The position numbers and the translations under genes were made by a program. Under the pieces are notes generated by a model. That model was given only the letters and a program-made list of their open reading frames with translations. It was not told the DNA's origin and did no database searches. From assembly GCA_026686845.1 (NCBI GenBank), contig JAIVEN010000015.1, forward strand, positions 5,843,001 to 5,907,000: a stretch of 64,000 nucleotides of DNA, in the 5' to 3' direction. Each line of letters opens with the position of its first letter. Positions within the stretch are counted from its first letter, which is position 1. Positions 11,527 through 21,586 of the stretch are shown piece by piece. This stretch comes from Adenanthera pavonina (Eukaryota; Streptophyta; Magnoliopsida; Fabales; Fabaceae).

Positions 11527-12732
11527 TCAGAAGAAAGCTCTACTCCCATAAAACACTCGGGAGTTACCATTCTTCAATGATGCCGATGCCTCAAGTTTCT
11601 GCTCAGAACTCGAGTTGCCTGAACTAGTTGGTCCACTTTCAATGTCTACATTAGGAAGCTTCATATTTGCTAGTGACTCAGTAAAGTGCTGCATGCTCTT
11701 CATGTACATGTCTACTATCTCTTGCTGCACCACCTTCGGTTCAGGTTCAATCTTCACACTCACAACAGGACTTGAAAACGAATCATTTGGTACCCCATTT
11801 GAGGAATCACTCTCACCATCTTTGATATCCACAGTTTTCTCTTTGATTCTCAAGACTTGTTCAAATTCAGACAGGTCAGAGTTTGCAGGTACTGAAGGAG
11901 AAGATGAAGAAACCTTGTTTTTGGACATGCTGCTCTTTGGAGAATCATCAATTTTACGAGTTTGGACAGGCTCAACACTGCATGCTGAGAAGCTTTCTAC
12001 AAGCTGAACACCTGCTTCTTCAGAGCTATGGCTTTCAGCAGCATCGGAAGTAGTAAAGCTCTCATCACATGGAATCCCAAAATATTCTGAAACCATCAGG
12101 TGGTCTTCTTTCACTATTTTTGGGTCCGGGAATTCAATTTTGTCCAAGTCTTTGGCCAAAGACTCACAAGTTTCCGAGTCCCTTTCAGCTACTTCGTCAG
12201 CTGGAATCACCATAACATCAGGTGAAGCTCCAGTGTATGTGACAGACAAGTGGACTAAACCTGCTGGTGAATGAAACAGATCAGTTGAAGAAAGAGAGAA
12301 CTCCTTCTCCAGTGTCCCACCATTCTTGACAAGTACTTCAGATAAAGGCACCAAAGCAAAACCAAGAAGCTGGTCTTCTAGATAGTTCTTCACCCTACTC
12401 AGCATCCAGATCTCACATTTGAGAGAAGATTCCACAGTTTTAACATTCAGAGAGAGATTCTCATTAAACACAGGGTTCCTTCCACCTCCATTGATGACCT
12501 TGGTGGATGCAGTGTTCTCGGGGTGGCTAGTGAGGCAAATCTTGGCATAAACATCTTGCTTGTGGTATATGCAAATGTTGTGGATGTCCCTGGCTTGATG
12601 TATGCAAACTTCTAGAACACCGATGAAGTTGTCATCGACATTAGACATAACAGCTTCCTTCCCATTGACCTCAATGTCCTTAGACAAGACAGAACTCTTG
12701 AATGGTGACACAACAGATTTTGGAGATTCCAT
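11527..12732 (-). CDS. C2-domain (CaLB-like) protein, copy A
   Basis: One uninterrupted coding exon, 401 aa, ending in the motif FYGSRAFF. Residues about 35-165 form a C2 domain (GVLEVCIHQARDIHNICIY, DVYAKICL, NPVFNENL, LGFALVPLSEVL). The rest is a Ser/Glu-rich, probably disordered tail. The typical Asp cluster of the third calcium loop is replaced by WMLSRVKNYLED, so calcium-independent lipid or protein binding is more likely; this is inference. Family members are described only as calcium-dependent lipid-binding-like proteins. The start at MESPK is supported by its conservation in copy B. A leader intron (12748-13520) separates this exon from a non-coding first exon. The paralogue is 5.7 kb away in the same orientation. 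Confidence 0.9.
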   Translation of the reverse strand: MESPKSVVSPFKSSVLSKDIEVNGKEAVMSNVDDNFIGVLEVCIHQARDIHNICIYHKQDVYAKICLTSHPENTASTKVINGGGRNPVFNENLSLNVKTVESSLKCEIWMLSRVKNYLEDQLLGFALVPLSEVLVKNGGTLEKEFSLSSTDLFHSPAGLVHLSVTYTGASPDVMVIPADEVAERDSETCESLAKDLDKIEFPDPKIVKEDHLMVSEYFGIPCDESFTTSDAAESHSSEEAGVQLVESFSACSVEPVQTRKIDDSPKSSMSKNKVSSSSPSVPANSDLSEFEQVLRIKEKTVDIKDGESDSSNGVPNDSFSSPVVSVKIEPEPKVVQQEIVDMYMKSMQHFTESLANMKLPNVDIESGPTSSGNSSSEQKLEASASLKNGNSRVFYGSRAFF

Positions 12733-12747
12733 ATCACAGAAGAGTAA

Positions 12748-13640
12748 CTAGAAGAAAATTAAGTCACCCTAAGTTAAGACAAGCTTTTAACTCGAAATAG
12801 AAACCACAGATAATTCTCAACACTTAAATCCCAACACAGTAATAGTAATTGAAACAAATATACCCTCCTAGAAATAAAAATCTAATGATTCAATTCTTGG
12901 TACGACCCACATATCATATAAGCATAGCTTGAATAAAGCACTTTAAAAGCTAGCCTCAAGCAGATCCAACAATTGTAGGTGAAATAACATCAAAAGAAAT
13001 AAAGAGGGAAAGAAAGGGAACACTCAATCTACTTCACAGGTGAGAGAAATGAGAAGTTTTAACTTGAATTCCTCCACAATGTTGTAAGTTGTAAAAGCAG
13101 AAAAATCCAAATTTGAGAACCAAAGCACACAAATTTCTAACAGGGTAAGAAAGATTCTCAAGAACCAGAAGCCCAGCACCCAAAATTGAAAAATTCAAGT
13201 TAGTCGCTCGAGTACCCAAAATCGACCGAACTTTTGAAAAACCTAGAAGAACAAAAAGAATCTAAGAATGGAGCCAAATTTGATCAGATTCTAATAAAGA
13301 TACCGCCACCTACCAATCTTTTCTCTACACAGTAACACTACGTCCAGAATCCGAGGGAGGGAAACAGGGAAAGGAAAAGCAGAACTTTTCAGAACCCATA
13401 ATTCTTTCTTCGAAATCCGAATCACCCAAAAGCACTAGAAACAAACGAAAGAAAAATTGACAAGGAAACTCAAAGAAGCAAATAAAGCAGTATAAAGTAG
13501 TGACAAGTGAGTGGTTTTACCCGCCGTTGCCTCCGAAGTCAAAGTGGAATCTGCTGTGGCTCTAATCCACAATCAACAGATGTCCCAGTTAGTGAATTGA
13601 GGTGGGATTGAGAGAACAACCAAAAAGCTGGGAACTCGTA
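12748..13640 (-). other. Leader intron and non-coding first exon of C2 copy A
   Basis: On the minus strand, a first exon from roughly 13640 to 13521 ends GGCGG, followed by GTAAAACCACTC. The intron ends TTTTCTTCTAG at 12748, 15 bases before the ATG. The same donor and acceptor are kept in copy B (19180 and 18425), which supports them. The transcription start is approximate. Confidence 0.7.
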
Positions 13641-14306
13641 GGAACATAATCATAGAAATGTGAAATAAGATAATAAAACGTACAAATGCTCTTAATACAA
13701 CCGGGAATTCTGGAGCGTGGGTTCCGCGAGTATGTAGTGCGTGTGCATGTGAGCGGATAGGACATTTTGTGTGCGAAGAGGATGGGGTAAGGGATACACC
13801 GTCCCTGACCATGGGCCAGATGAAGGAAAGCCAATAGGAATAAATTTGAGTGCGTTCCGAAGGCAGCGCTGGCATCATGTGCATGACTTTTTCGTCTCTA
13901 TATGTGCACAGTCCGATTGTGCTGTTAACTCGGCATTACTGTTTATGACTTTATATACACCACCATATGCTGATATGCATGTCCTACATTTGGAATCATT
14001 CAAATGTTATTCACTAATTCCAATTCGACGCCTGTTTTAAATGTGAGGTTAAGTTCTATTATTGTTTTTTTTTCTGGTTTACAAGGCTTAAACTTTTATT
14101 TATTTAAATGATATTTCTTTAGGCTTTCTGATTTCTTTACTTCAATTCTGAATTGTTCATAAAATTTTAACAATTTAGATTTATTCATTTATTTTTTATA
14201 ATTTAATATTTTAATAATAGTTTCATAAAATGGTGAATGATGAGGACTGAGGAGGAAATGGATGGAAATTGAAAAAGGAAGTACTAAGATAGAATTAAGG
14301 AACATG

Positions 14307-14340
<34 letters not shown>

Positions 14341-14943
14341 TAATTTTTCAATTATTAAGCTAAACTTCTAATAGTTAAAAAAAATTAAGTTAACTTTTTA
14401 GCATGAAAGATTTAAAAAAATTTGGCAACAGCTGTGGAAATTAATAATATAAATTTTAATAGACACCTTTATTATTTTATTTTTTAAAAGATATTTTCAT
14501 TTGCGGGAGATTAGTTTTATCTTAATTTAATGTTTTGAAAGCAAGAACATTTGAATTTAATCTCTAAATTAAAAGAAGTGAATAAAGTAATGAAACTTGT
14601 TTTCCTTAGTATAAAAGAAAAAAGAAAAAAGCAATGAAACTAGAGCACCTTTTATATATATATATATATATATTATATTCTTTATATATATATATTACTT
14701 TTAGCTTTTTAACTTCAAAAAATTCGTTCGTAAAAAAATTTAAATACAATCCTCCCATGGCATTGTTATTTTAAGCTTGTTTGCTATTAAGTTTTTCTTT
14801 TTTTAATAATGTTAGCATATTATTAGAATTTTTATTTAATATTTAATATTTTTGTCTGTTTTTGTTATTTTTAAATAAAAATAAAATAATAAGGAATTTG
14901 TCCAGAAAGGAACTCGCATTTAATTAGGTAGTTGATGAGATAA

Positions 14944-15431
14944 TACTCCTCCGATCCCTATTATAGGGTGTTATTTAGAAAACTTTTTTGATTCAAAATG
15001 TAAGATATTAAGTAATAAATTTAATTTTAGTCTTAATTTTACCCCTATTGAATGTTTTCATTACAAGTCTCAATTAACTTCTCTCTCCTCCTACCATCAT
15101 TATTAATTTAATATACTCCATCTGGTCCTTAATATCAGACTCTTTTAACCGAATCACACGGATTAAGAATTAGAATTAAAACTAATTAACTACATCAATT
15201 TCTCCGAAAATTCCAATATTTTTCCAAAACTACCCTTATTTAATCTCCCTCTCTTTCTCTTTAGATACATTAAATAGGGACATTTTTCTGGAAATGTATA
15301 ATAAATATTACCTCCTTAAGGGTAAAACGGGAATGTCAAAATTTTTTTTTATCAATTTTAGACTATAACCAACTTTTCTTAATCCACGTGCGATAGTTAA
15401 AAACATCTTATAATAAGGATCGGAGGGAGTA
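14944..15431. mobile_element. MITE pair or nested MITE with long inverted ends
   Basis: The right end (…AAGGATCGGAGGGAGTA at 15431) is inverted relative to two left ends. One is at 14944 (TACTCCTCCGATCCCTATTA). The other is at 15114 (TACTCCATCTGGTCCTTAAT), whose homology with the right end extends about 55 bp, including GGATTAAGAA. The simplest reading is a 318-bp element (15114-15431) next to or inside a partial relative. It is non-coding with TA borders. Confidence 0.65.
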
Positions 15432-15510
15432 GCTCATTAAGGCAATGATCACTAGCCAACTTGAGAAGATGATCAACCACAATGAAAGGGAGACGCGACC
15501 TAGACATAAA

Positions 15511-15935
15511 TATTACCCCATTTGATACAATTTATTGTACACTTTTAACTACCACACATATACCAAAATAATGATTAGTAACCAAATTTTTTTTATTGTT
15601 TTCTAAATTACCCTTATTTAATAATATTTTTTACATTAATAAATTTCAATCATTTTCTCCTTATTCTTTTTTTCGAGTTCACATGGGTCATTGACAATTA
15701 TAAAGAGTGAAGCTTTTGAGAGAAATTCTCCTTCATTCATTTATGGTTTGACCAAACCATTAAAAAATTTTCATTAAATGCATTGGTAACCGTAAAATAT
15801 ATAAGCTTACTTATTAGGGACAATACTGGAAAGATAATAAAAAAAACACAATATAATTTACATAATTCACTATATTTTGAAACATAAATTTCTTAGAACA
15901 ATACACTATATAAAATATTTTTTATTATGTATGCT
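15511..15935. mobile_element. Second copy of the LOG-intron MITE family
   Basis: The interior matches 3583-4001 nearly throughout, for example AACTACCACACATATACCAA, GAGTGAAGCTTTTGAGAGAA and GGTTTGACCAAACCATTAAA. The outer ends are decayed (TATTACCCCATTTGATACAA). It is present in unit A of the C2 duplication and absent at the equivalent place in unit B. Confidence 0.8.
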
Positions 15936-16649
15936 AAATGAGTTCATAAATATTTATTATCCTCAATGAACATACACTGGAGGGTCTGAGTTACTAATTA
16001 GGACCATACATAATCATATATTGAGTCATTATTACATATAAAATAAGTTATAATAGAAGATTATGTATAAAAGTTCAGAGATAGTTGCCTAAACAAAAAA
16101 AGTGTGTATGAACTCTAAAGATACATAAAAATCTCTCACTTTATGAAAGCAACAATGGCACTTGTAATTTAGAAAAATTGCCCTTTTACATATGTGGGTA
16201 CCATAGCAAATGCCCCACGCCCTGTGTAATGGGCAATTATTTATTATATACACCAAAGAATAAAAAAATTAATTATGGTGGGGTCTTGTGTTTCTGTCTA
16301 TTCATCTCATTAGTCCCCTGTTTCAACGATTCTCTAACAATACCGTTGAAAGTGTATTTCGCTTTTTGAAAATCATATCCTATCAATCCCTATTGTTACT
16401 AGAAGCAGTGATTTTACACTTTTAGAATATTATATTTCAATTAAATTAATGAATAATTAATTCTTATATTTGAGATCATGGTAGAAGAATGTGAGACCAA
16501 ACAATCAATCATGATTAACCTATGGTTAGGTGGAATTTGATTTGCAATTATTGACATCCAAAGAAAAGAAAGCGAGTTGTAGTAACAACGGAAAGTTCTT
16601 GAGGCAGCCAAGATAAACAGAGGAACAAAGCTAGAGAGTACAACGTTAA

Positions 16650-16885
16650 CTTATGATTCTCCATCTAAACATCTCAAAGTACACAAGCAGAAACCACACC
16701 GGGAGATACATTACATTTCAGTACTATTTATATCATTTGTATGCTAAAAAGCTCAGAAGAAAGCTCTGCTTCCATAAAACACACAGGAGCTATTACTGTT
16801 CTCAACGTCCAAATTAGGAAGCTTCATTTCTGCTAATGACTCAGTCTTTTCATGTACATGTCTACAATCTCAAAGTACCAAAGAA
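16650..16885 (-). pseudogene. Truncated 3' fragment of the C2-domain gene (unit B)
   Basis: Degenerate copy of the C2 gene 3' end: AAAGCTCAGAAGAAAGCTCT, then AACGTCCAAATTAGGAAGCT, then CATGTACATGTCTAC. It corresponds to the fragment behind copy A. It lacks most of the coding region and has no usable frame. Confidence 0.8.
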
Positions 16886-17200
16886 GAAACCACACTAGAA
16901 ACTAGAGAGTACATTATTATGTTTTTCTATTACTGATATCAGGAGTTCTATAATCAAGAGTCATTAGTCACCTATATGTATTTTCTTCAACCAGTTAAGC
17001 AAAGGACAACACTAAGGTATAGTTCTCCAGACGTTTGTCATAAGTTCTCCAATAAAAGTATGACATGCCAAGTCTTTTATATTATAGGTCAGTATCACAT
17101 GATGCATTTCAAAACATTCTTTCCCATGTCATATTTTTATTGAATGATCTAATGACAAGCACCTAAAGAACTACATTAAGTTTGCTCACTGAACATCAGC

Positions 17201-18409
17201 TTAGAAAAAAGCTCTACTCCCATAAAACACACGCGAGTTACCATTCTTTGATGACGCTGATGCTTGTAGTTTCTGCTCCGAGCTTGAGTTTCCTGAACTA
17301 GTTGGTCCACTTTCAATGTCTATATTAGGAAGTTTCATCTTTGCTAGTGACTCAGTAAATTGCTGCATGCTCTTCATGTACATGTCAACTATGTCCTGCT
17401 GTACCACCTTTTGCTCTGACTCAATCTTCGCACTCACAACAGGCTTTGAAAATGCATCATTTGGCACCCCATTTGAGGAATCAGTCTCACCACCTTTGAT
17501 ATCCACAGTTTTCTCTATGGTTCCCAAGACTTGTTCAAGCTCAAATGAGTCTGAGCTTGCCGGCACCGAAGGAGAAGATGAAGAAACAGCGTTTGTTGAC
17601 ACACTGCTCTTGGGAGATTCAACAATTTTATGAGGTTGGCCTGACTCAACACTGCAAGCTGAGAAGCTTTCTACAAGCTGAACACCTGCTTCTTCAGAGC
17701 TATGGCTTTCAGCAGCATCAGAAGAAGTAGTATTGCTCTCCTCACATGGAATGCCAAAATACTCCGAAACCATCAGGTGGTCTTCTTTCACTATTTTTGG
17801 ATCCGGGAACTCAATTTTTTCCAAGTTTTTGGCCAAAGACTCACAAGTTTCCGAGTCCCTTTCAGCGACTTCTTCAGCTGGAATCACCATAACATCAGGT
17901 GAAGCTCCAGTGTATGTGACAGACAAGTGGACAAAACCTGCTGGTGAATGAAACAGATCAGTTGAAGAAAGAGAGAACTCCTTCTCCAGTGTCCCACCAT
18001 TCTTGACAAGTACTTCAGATAAAGGCACCAAAGCAAAACCAAGAAGCTGGTCTTCTAGATAGTTCTTCACCCTACTCAGCATCCAGATCTCACATTTGAG
18101 AGAAGATTCCACAGTTTTAACATCCAGATAAAGATTCTCATTAAACACAGGATTCCTTCCACCTCCATTGATGATCTTGGTGGACGCAGTGTTCTCTGGG
18201 TGGCTAGTGAGGCAAATCTTGGCATAAACATCTTGCTTGTGGTATATGCAAATGTTGTGGATGTCCCTGGCTTGATGTATGTAAACTTCAAGAACACCGA
18301 TGGAGTTGTCTTCTACATTAGACATAACAGTCTCCTTCCCATTGACCTCAATGTCCTTAGACAAGACAGAGCTCTTGAACGGTGACACAACAGACTGCGG
18401 AGATTCCAT
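17201..18409 (-). CDS. C2-domain (CaLB-like) protein, copy B
   Basis: Single coding exon, 402 aa from the ATG at 18409. An in-frame ATG four codons upstream (18421) is used if translation starts earlier, but it is not conserved in copy A and the acceptor at 18425 leaves it almost no 5' UTR. The domain layout is as in copy A: C2 at about 35-165, acidic Ser-rich tail, FYGSRAFF end. Differences from copy A are concentrated in the tail (for example SVESGQPHKIVESPKSSVST versus SVEPVQTRKIDDSPKSSMSK), while the C2 half is almost identical in DNA. Both copies are open and keep their splice sites, so both may be expressed. Confidence 0.9.
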   Translation of the reverse strand: MESPQSVVSPFKSSVLSKDIEVNGKETVMSNVEDNSIGVLEVYIHQARDIHNICIYHKQDVYAKICLTSHPENTASTKIINGGGRNPVFNENLYLDVKTVESSLKCEIWMLSRVKNYLEDQLLGFALVPLSEVLVKNGGTLEKEFSLSSTDLFHSPAGFVHLSVTYTGASPDVMVIPAEEVAERDSETCESLAKNLEKIEFPDPKIVKEDHLMVSEYFGIPCEESNTTSSDAAESHSSEEAGVQLVESFSACSVESGQPHKIVESPKSSVSTNAVSSSSPSVPASSDSFELEQVLGTIEKTVDIKGGETDSSNGVPNDAFSKPVVSAKIESEQKVVQQDIVDMYMKSMQQFTESLAKMKLPNIDIESGPTSSGNSSSEQKLQASASSKNGNSRVFYGSRAFF

Positions 18410-18424
18410 ATTACAGAACAATAA

Positions 18425-19330
18425 CTACAAGAAAATCAAGTCACCCTAAGTTAAGACAGGCTCTAACTCGACATAGAAGCCACGGATAATTCTTAAAACT
18501 TAAATCCCAGCGCTGAAAGAAAAGTAATTAAAGCAAACATAGCCACCTAGAACTAAACGTACACTGATCCAGTACTGGATACAACCCAAATATCATAGAA
18601 GCACAGCTTGAAGAAACTGCTTTAAAACCTTGGCTCAAGCAGATCCAACAGCTGTATGTGAAATAACAACAACAAAAAAATGCAAAACTCAATCTATTTG
18701 AACAGGTGCGAGAAATTGGAAGGTCTAACTTGAATTCCTGAATGTTGTAAGAGGCAACAAATCCAAGTTTGAGAGCTGAAGCACACAAATCTCCTAAGGG
18801 ATATAAAAGATTCTCCAGAACAAGAATCCTAGGCCCCGAAATTGAAAAGCTCAAGTGAAGTGATCGAATAACCCAAAATCAACCAACTCAAAAAATCTGA
18901 AGAACAAAAAGAATCAGAGAGTGGAGCTAATAAAGTTGATCGGATACCAATAAAGCTACCACCACCTACCAACCTTTTTCTACACAAACAGTGCCATCAG
19001 TATCCGAGGGAGGGAAACAGGGAAAGCTAAAGCAAACGTTTCAAAAAGAATCCACTCAGAATCCTCCTTCGAAATCCGAATCACCCAAAAGCACAACAAC
19101 AAACAGAAGCAAATTTGACAAAAGGAAACACAAAAGAGCGAATAAAGCAGGACAATCGAGTGACTAGCGAGTGGTTTTACCTGCCGTCGCCTCCAAAGTT
19201 AAAGTGGAATTTGCTGTGGCTCTAATGCACAATCAACAGACGACCCAGCTCGCGAATCGAGGTGGAATTGAGAGAACAACCAAAAAGCTGGGAACCTGTA
19301 GAGAGAAGATCAGAAATGTGAAAGAAGAGA
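18425..19330 (-). other. Leader intron and non-coding first exon of C2 copy B
   Basis: The donor GACGGCAG/GTAAAACC lies at 19180-19181, and the acceptor TTTTCTTGTAG ends at 18425. Position and sequence match copy A. The first exon runs from 19181 to roughly 19330. Confidence 0.7.
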
Positions 19331-19649
19331 ATAAATTCTACTACGCCTACTTGTGGTGAATACAACTGGTGTTTCAAGAATATAACTATATCTATACATA
19401 TATATAACTATGTAACTATCCATATAGAGAGAGAGAAAGCCAGAGAGGGGACATCTTGTGTGGGAAGAGGATGGGATAAGGGCTACACCGTCCCACGCGA
19501 TGGACCCAGACAATGAAAAGACCAATAGGATTGGGATTGAGTGCGATCTGATGGTAGCGCTGGCATCATGAGTATGACTTTTTGGCCTCCTACGCACAGT
19601 ATATTTATTTACAGTACCGCCATACCGTATAACATAACACCTCAAGAGC

Positions 19650-21187
19650 CTCATAATTGAAGATGCAGACCCCATCACTTCATATTTATGTAAATACTAA
19701 TATAAATTATACATCTTTCTTTCTTCTTTGATGATGATGACTCCCAATTTTTCATAACATAACTTACTAATAATATTATTTATTATTAATGTTTGGTCGA
19801 AAAAATATTTGATATTAATATGGATATTGATGATTTCATAATAAGTGTCACGGTTTACAAAATAACTAAAATACAACTTGTTGTATAAATTTAAATGTAG
19901 TGCTCCGTCCTCAATCTAATTTTTTACTATGACTAAACTATCATATTAATGACTCTGTAGTCTTTATTTTTCTGGGAAAAAAAAAAGGCAAGAAACATGG
20001 AAATTATTAAAGGTGGTTTAGAGTATGAAACTCATTTCCCATATGAGCTTCCATGATCTCTCCACAGGATATGGGTGGTTATTATAGATAAGAAAGTCGA
20101 TAACAAAGTCACTATCGATCCAATGAGCAGTATCCAGTTGTCATATTCATTAACTTTTTTAAGTAGTCTTTATTTAAAATCATATATAATTATAGACCCG
20201 ACAATATAAATAAAACTTAATAAATTAATCTGTTTAGTCTAATAAAATAGATAAATGAGACTTTAAAAAATGAGTTTCAATAGAAAATAAATTTTTTAGG
20301 TATGACATGTAATGGGCCGACTCAAGTGGGCCATGAGTCAGTTCGTTTAGCCTTTTTTTATTTAAAATATTAAAAATATATTATTTTATTAATTAGTAAT
20401 GTATTAATGATAAAATTTAAATATTATATTAATTTTTAATAAATAATGATAATAATTAATTTATTAATTTAAATAATTATATATAAAAATATTTAAAAAA
20501 CTAAAAAAATATTTAAAAATAAAAAACCCGACAGGTCAACCCATAGACCTGATTCCATGGGTTTGAACTTAAAAAATCAAACACGTATGATAATTTGAAC
20601 TTTTTTACCTGACCCGAGATGGGCTAACTTCAATTACCAGCTCTATATAATCATCTAAAGAAACATTGTCACATGAAGGGTATAAGTTAATTTTGCATTG
20701 AAAAATTATATACAAATATACATAAATAAATATATAAAGATAATTACCTAAGCATAAAGTGTGTAAGAACTCATGAGAAATGTTGTACAAATGAAAAAAT
20801 ATCACTTTTTTTTTTGCCAATGAAAAATCTCACTTTAGAAAATTTGTCCACTAATTTAGAAAATTGACATTTTCATGTGTGGGTCCAATAGCATATACTA
20901 CGCCCTAGGTATTAGGCAATTATTATAGTCCAAATAATAATAATACTATATTATAAATGTGCATAAAATCAAACATTAATTATGGTGGGGTACTGTGTTA
21001 CCCTTCCTATTCGCCTCAGTAGTCCGCTATTTCGAGGACCCGCTAACCATATCTTTGAAATTGTATTTTCCCCCTTTGAAAAAATATCATCCTACTCATA
21101 TCATTTATTAGGAGCAATGATTTTATATCTTTAACTCTGTATTATATATTTTTATTACTCAGTATCCATCTTCCTCGTGTGATCCAT
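19650..21187. other. Intergenic DNA of unit B
   Basis: No gene. At 20310-20630 there is a patch with GGGCCGACTCAAGTGGGCC, CCGACAGGTCAACCC and CCTGACCCGAGATGGGC, composition typical of decayed DNA transposons but without clear ends. 20820-21165 matches 16145-16460 (for example ATTAATTATGGTGGGGT), marking the end of the duplicated unit. Confidence 0.5.
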
Positions 21188-21586
21188 ATGAAAAATAATA
21201 ATCTTAAAAAAAAAATAGTACTAGAAAGCCAATTTGATGATACAAAGAAAAATAAATTCTATAAGAAGGAGCTTGTGTATTATTTAGACAATCATGTGAC
21301 CCTACATCAACAATGGAAGAGGTTGGAAGAAATATCAATTGAAGCTTGTGAAAGAAGACTGAAAAGATATAAAGAACAAATTAAAAAAAGAAAAAAGAAA
21401 CTAGCTAGATTTTCTTTTTTGTTGCCAGAACAAGAAACAAGTAGTATTAAAAGCAAACAAACTGAAGAATACACCACCGAGGACCACACCGGAACCAAGC
21501 CAGAACCGCCACAATTACCAACCAAGCCAACTCCACCAGAGGAGAAGAAACAGAACCAGGAAACAACAGCAAAAAAGAAGCACTAG
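21188..21586 (+). CDS. Orphan small basic ORF, function unknown
   Basis: An open frame of 132 aa from ATG (MKNNNLKKKIVLESQFDDTK). I do not recognise it. The first two thirds are Lys/Glu-rich and probably helical (EACERRLKRYKEQIKKRKKK). The last third is Pro/Thr/Lys-rich with PPQLPTKPTPPEEKK and a KKKH end. There is no signal peptide or membrane segment. It starts about 20 bases after the end of the duplicated C2 segment and has no counterpart behind unit A. It could be a young gene, an exon fragment, or chance in AT-rich DNA; 132 codons without a stop and the richer base composition of its 3' half make chance less likely. Confidence 0.3.
   Translation: MKNNNLKKKIVLESQFDDTKKNKFYKKELVYYLDNHVTLHQQWKRLEEISIEACERRLKRYKEQIKKRKKKLARFSFLLPEQETSSIKSKQTEEYTTEDHTGTKPEPPQLPTKPTPPEEKKQNQETTAKKKH

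Larger units (their letters stand above)
13641..16504. other. Promoter and intergenic part of duplicated unit A
   Basis: 13757-13920 contains the conserved promoter-proximal block shared with 19447-19610 (CATTTTGTGTGCGAAGAGG, GCGCTGGCATCATG). The rest is AT-rich with TCATTA repeats (14307-14340), a TA tract (14650-14690) and a MITE cluster at 14944-15935. 16145-16460 matches 20820-21165 in unit B. No gene is recognised. Confidence 0.6.

Noticed and set aside
11615..12007. Plus-strand frame of 130 codons across the C2 gene
   Set aside because: It is the antisense shadow of the C2 coding sequence; the real gene has homology, a conserved paralogue and splice signals on the minus strand.
20310..20630. 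Possible complete DNA transposon in unit B
   Set aside because: GC-rich words at both sides are not inverted copies of one another; kept only as a remark in the intergenic entry.
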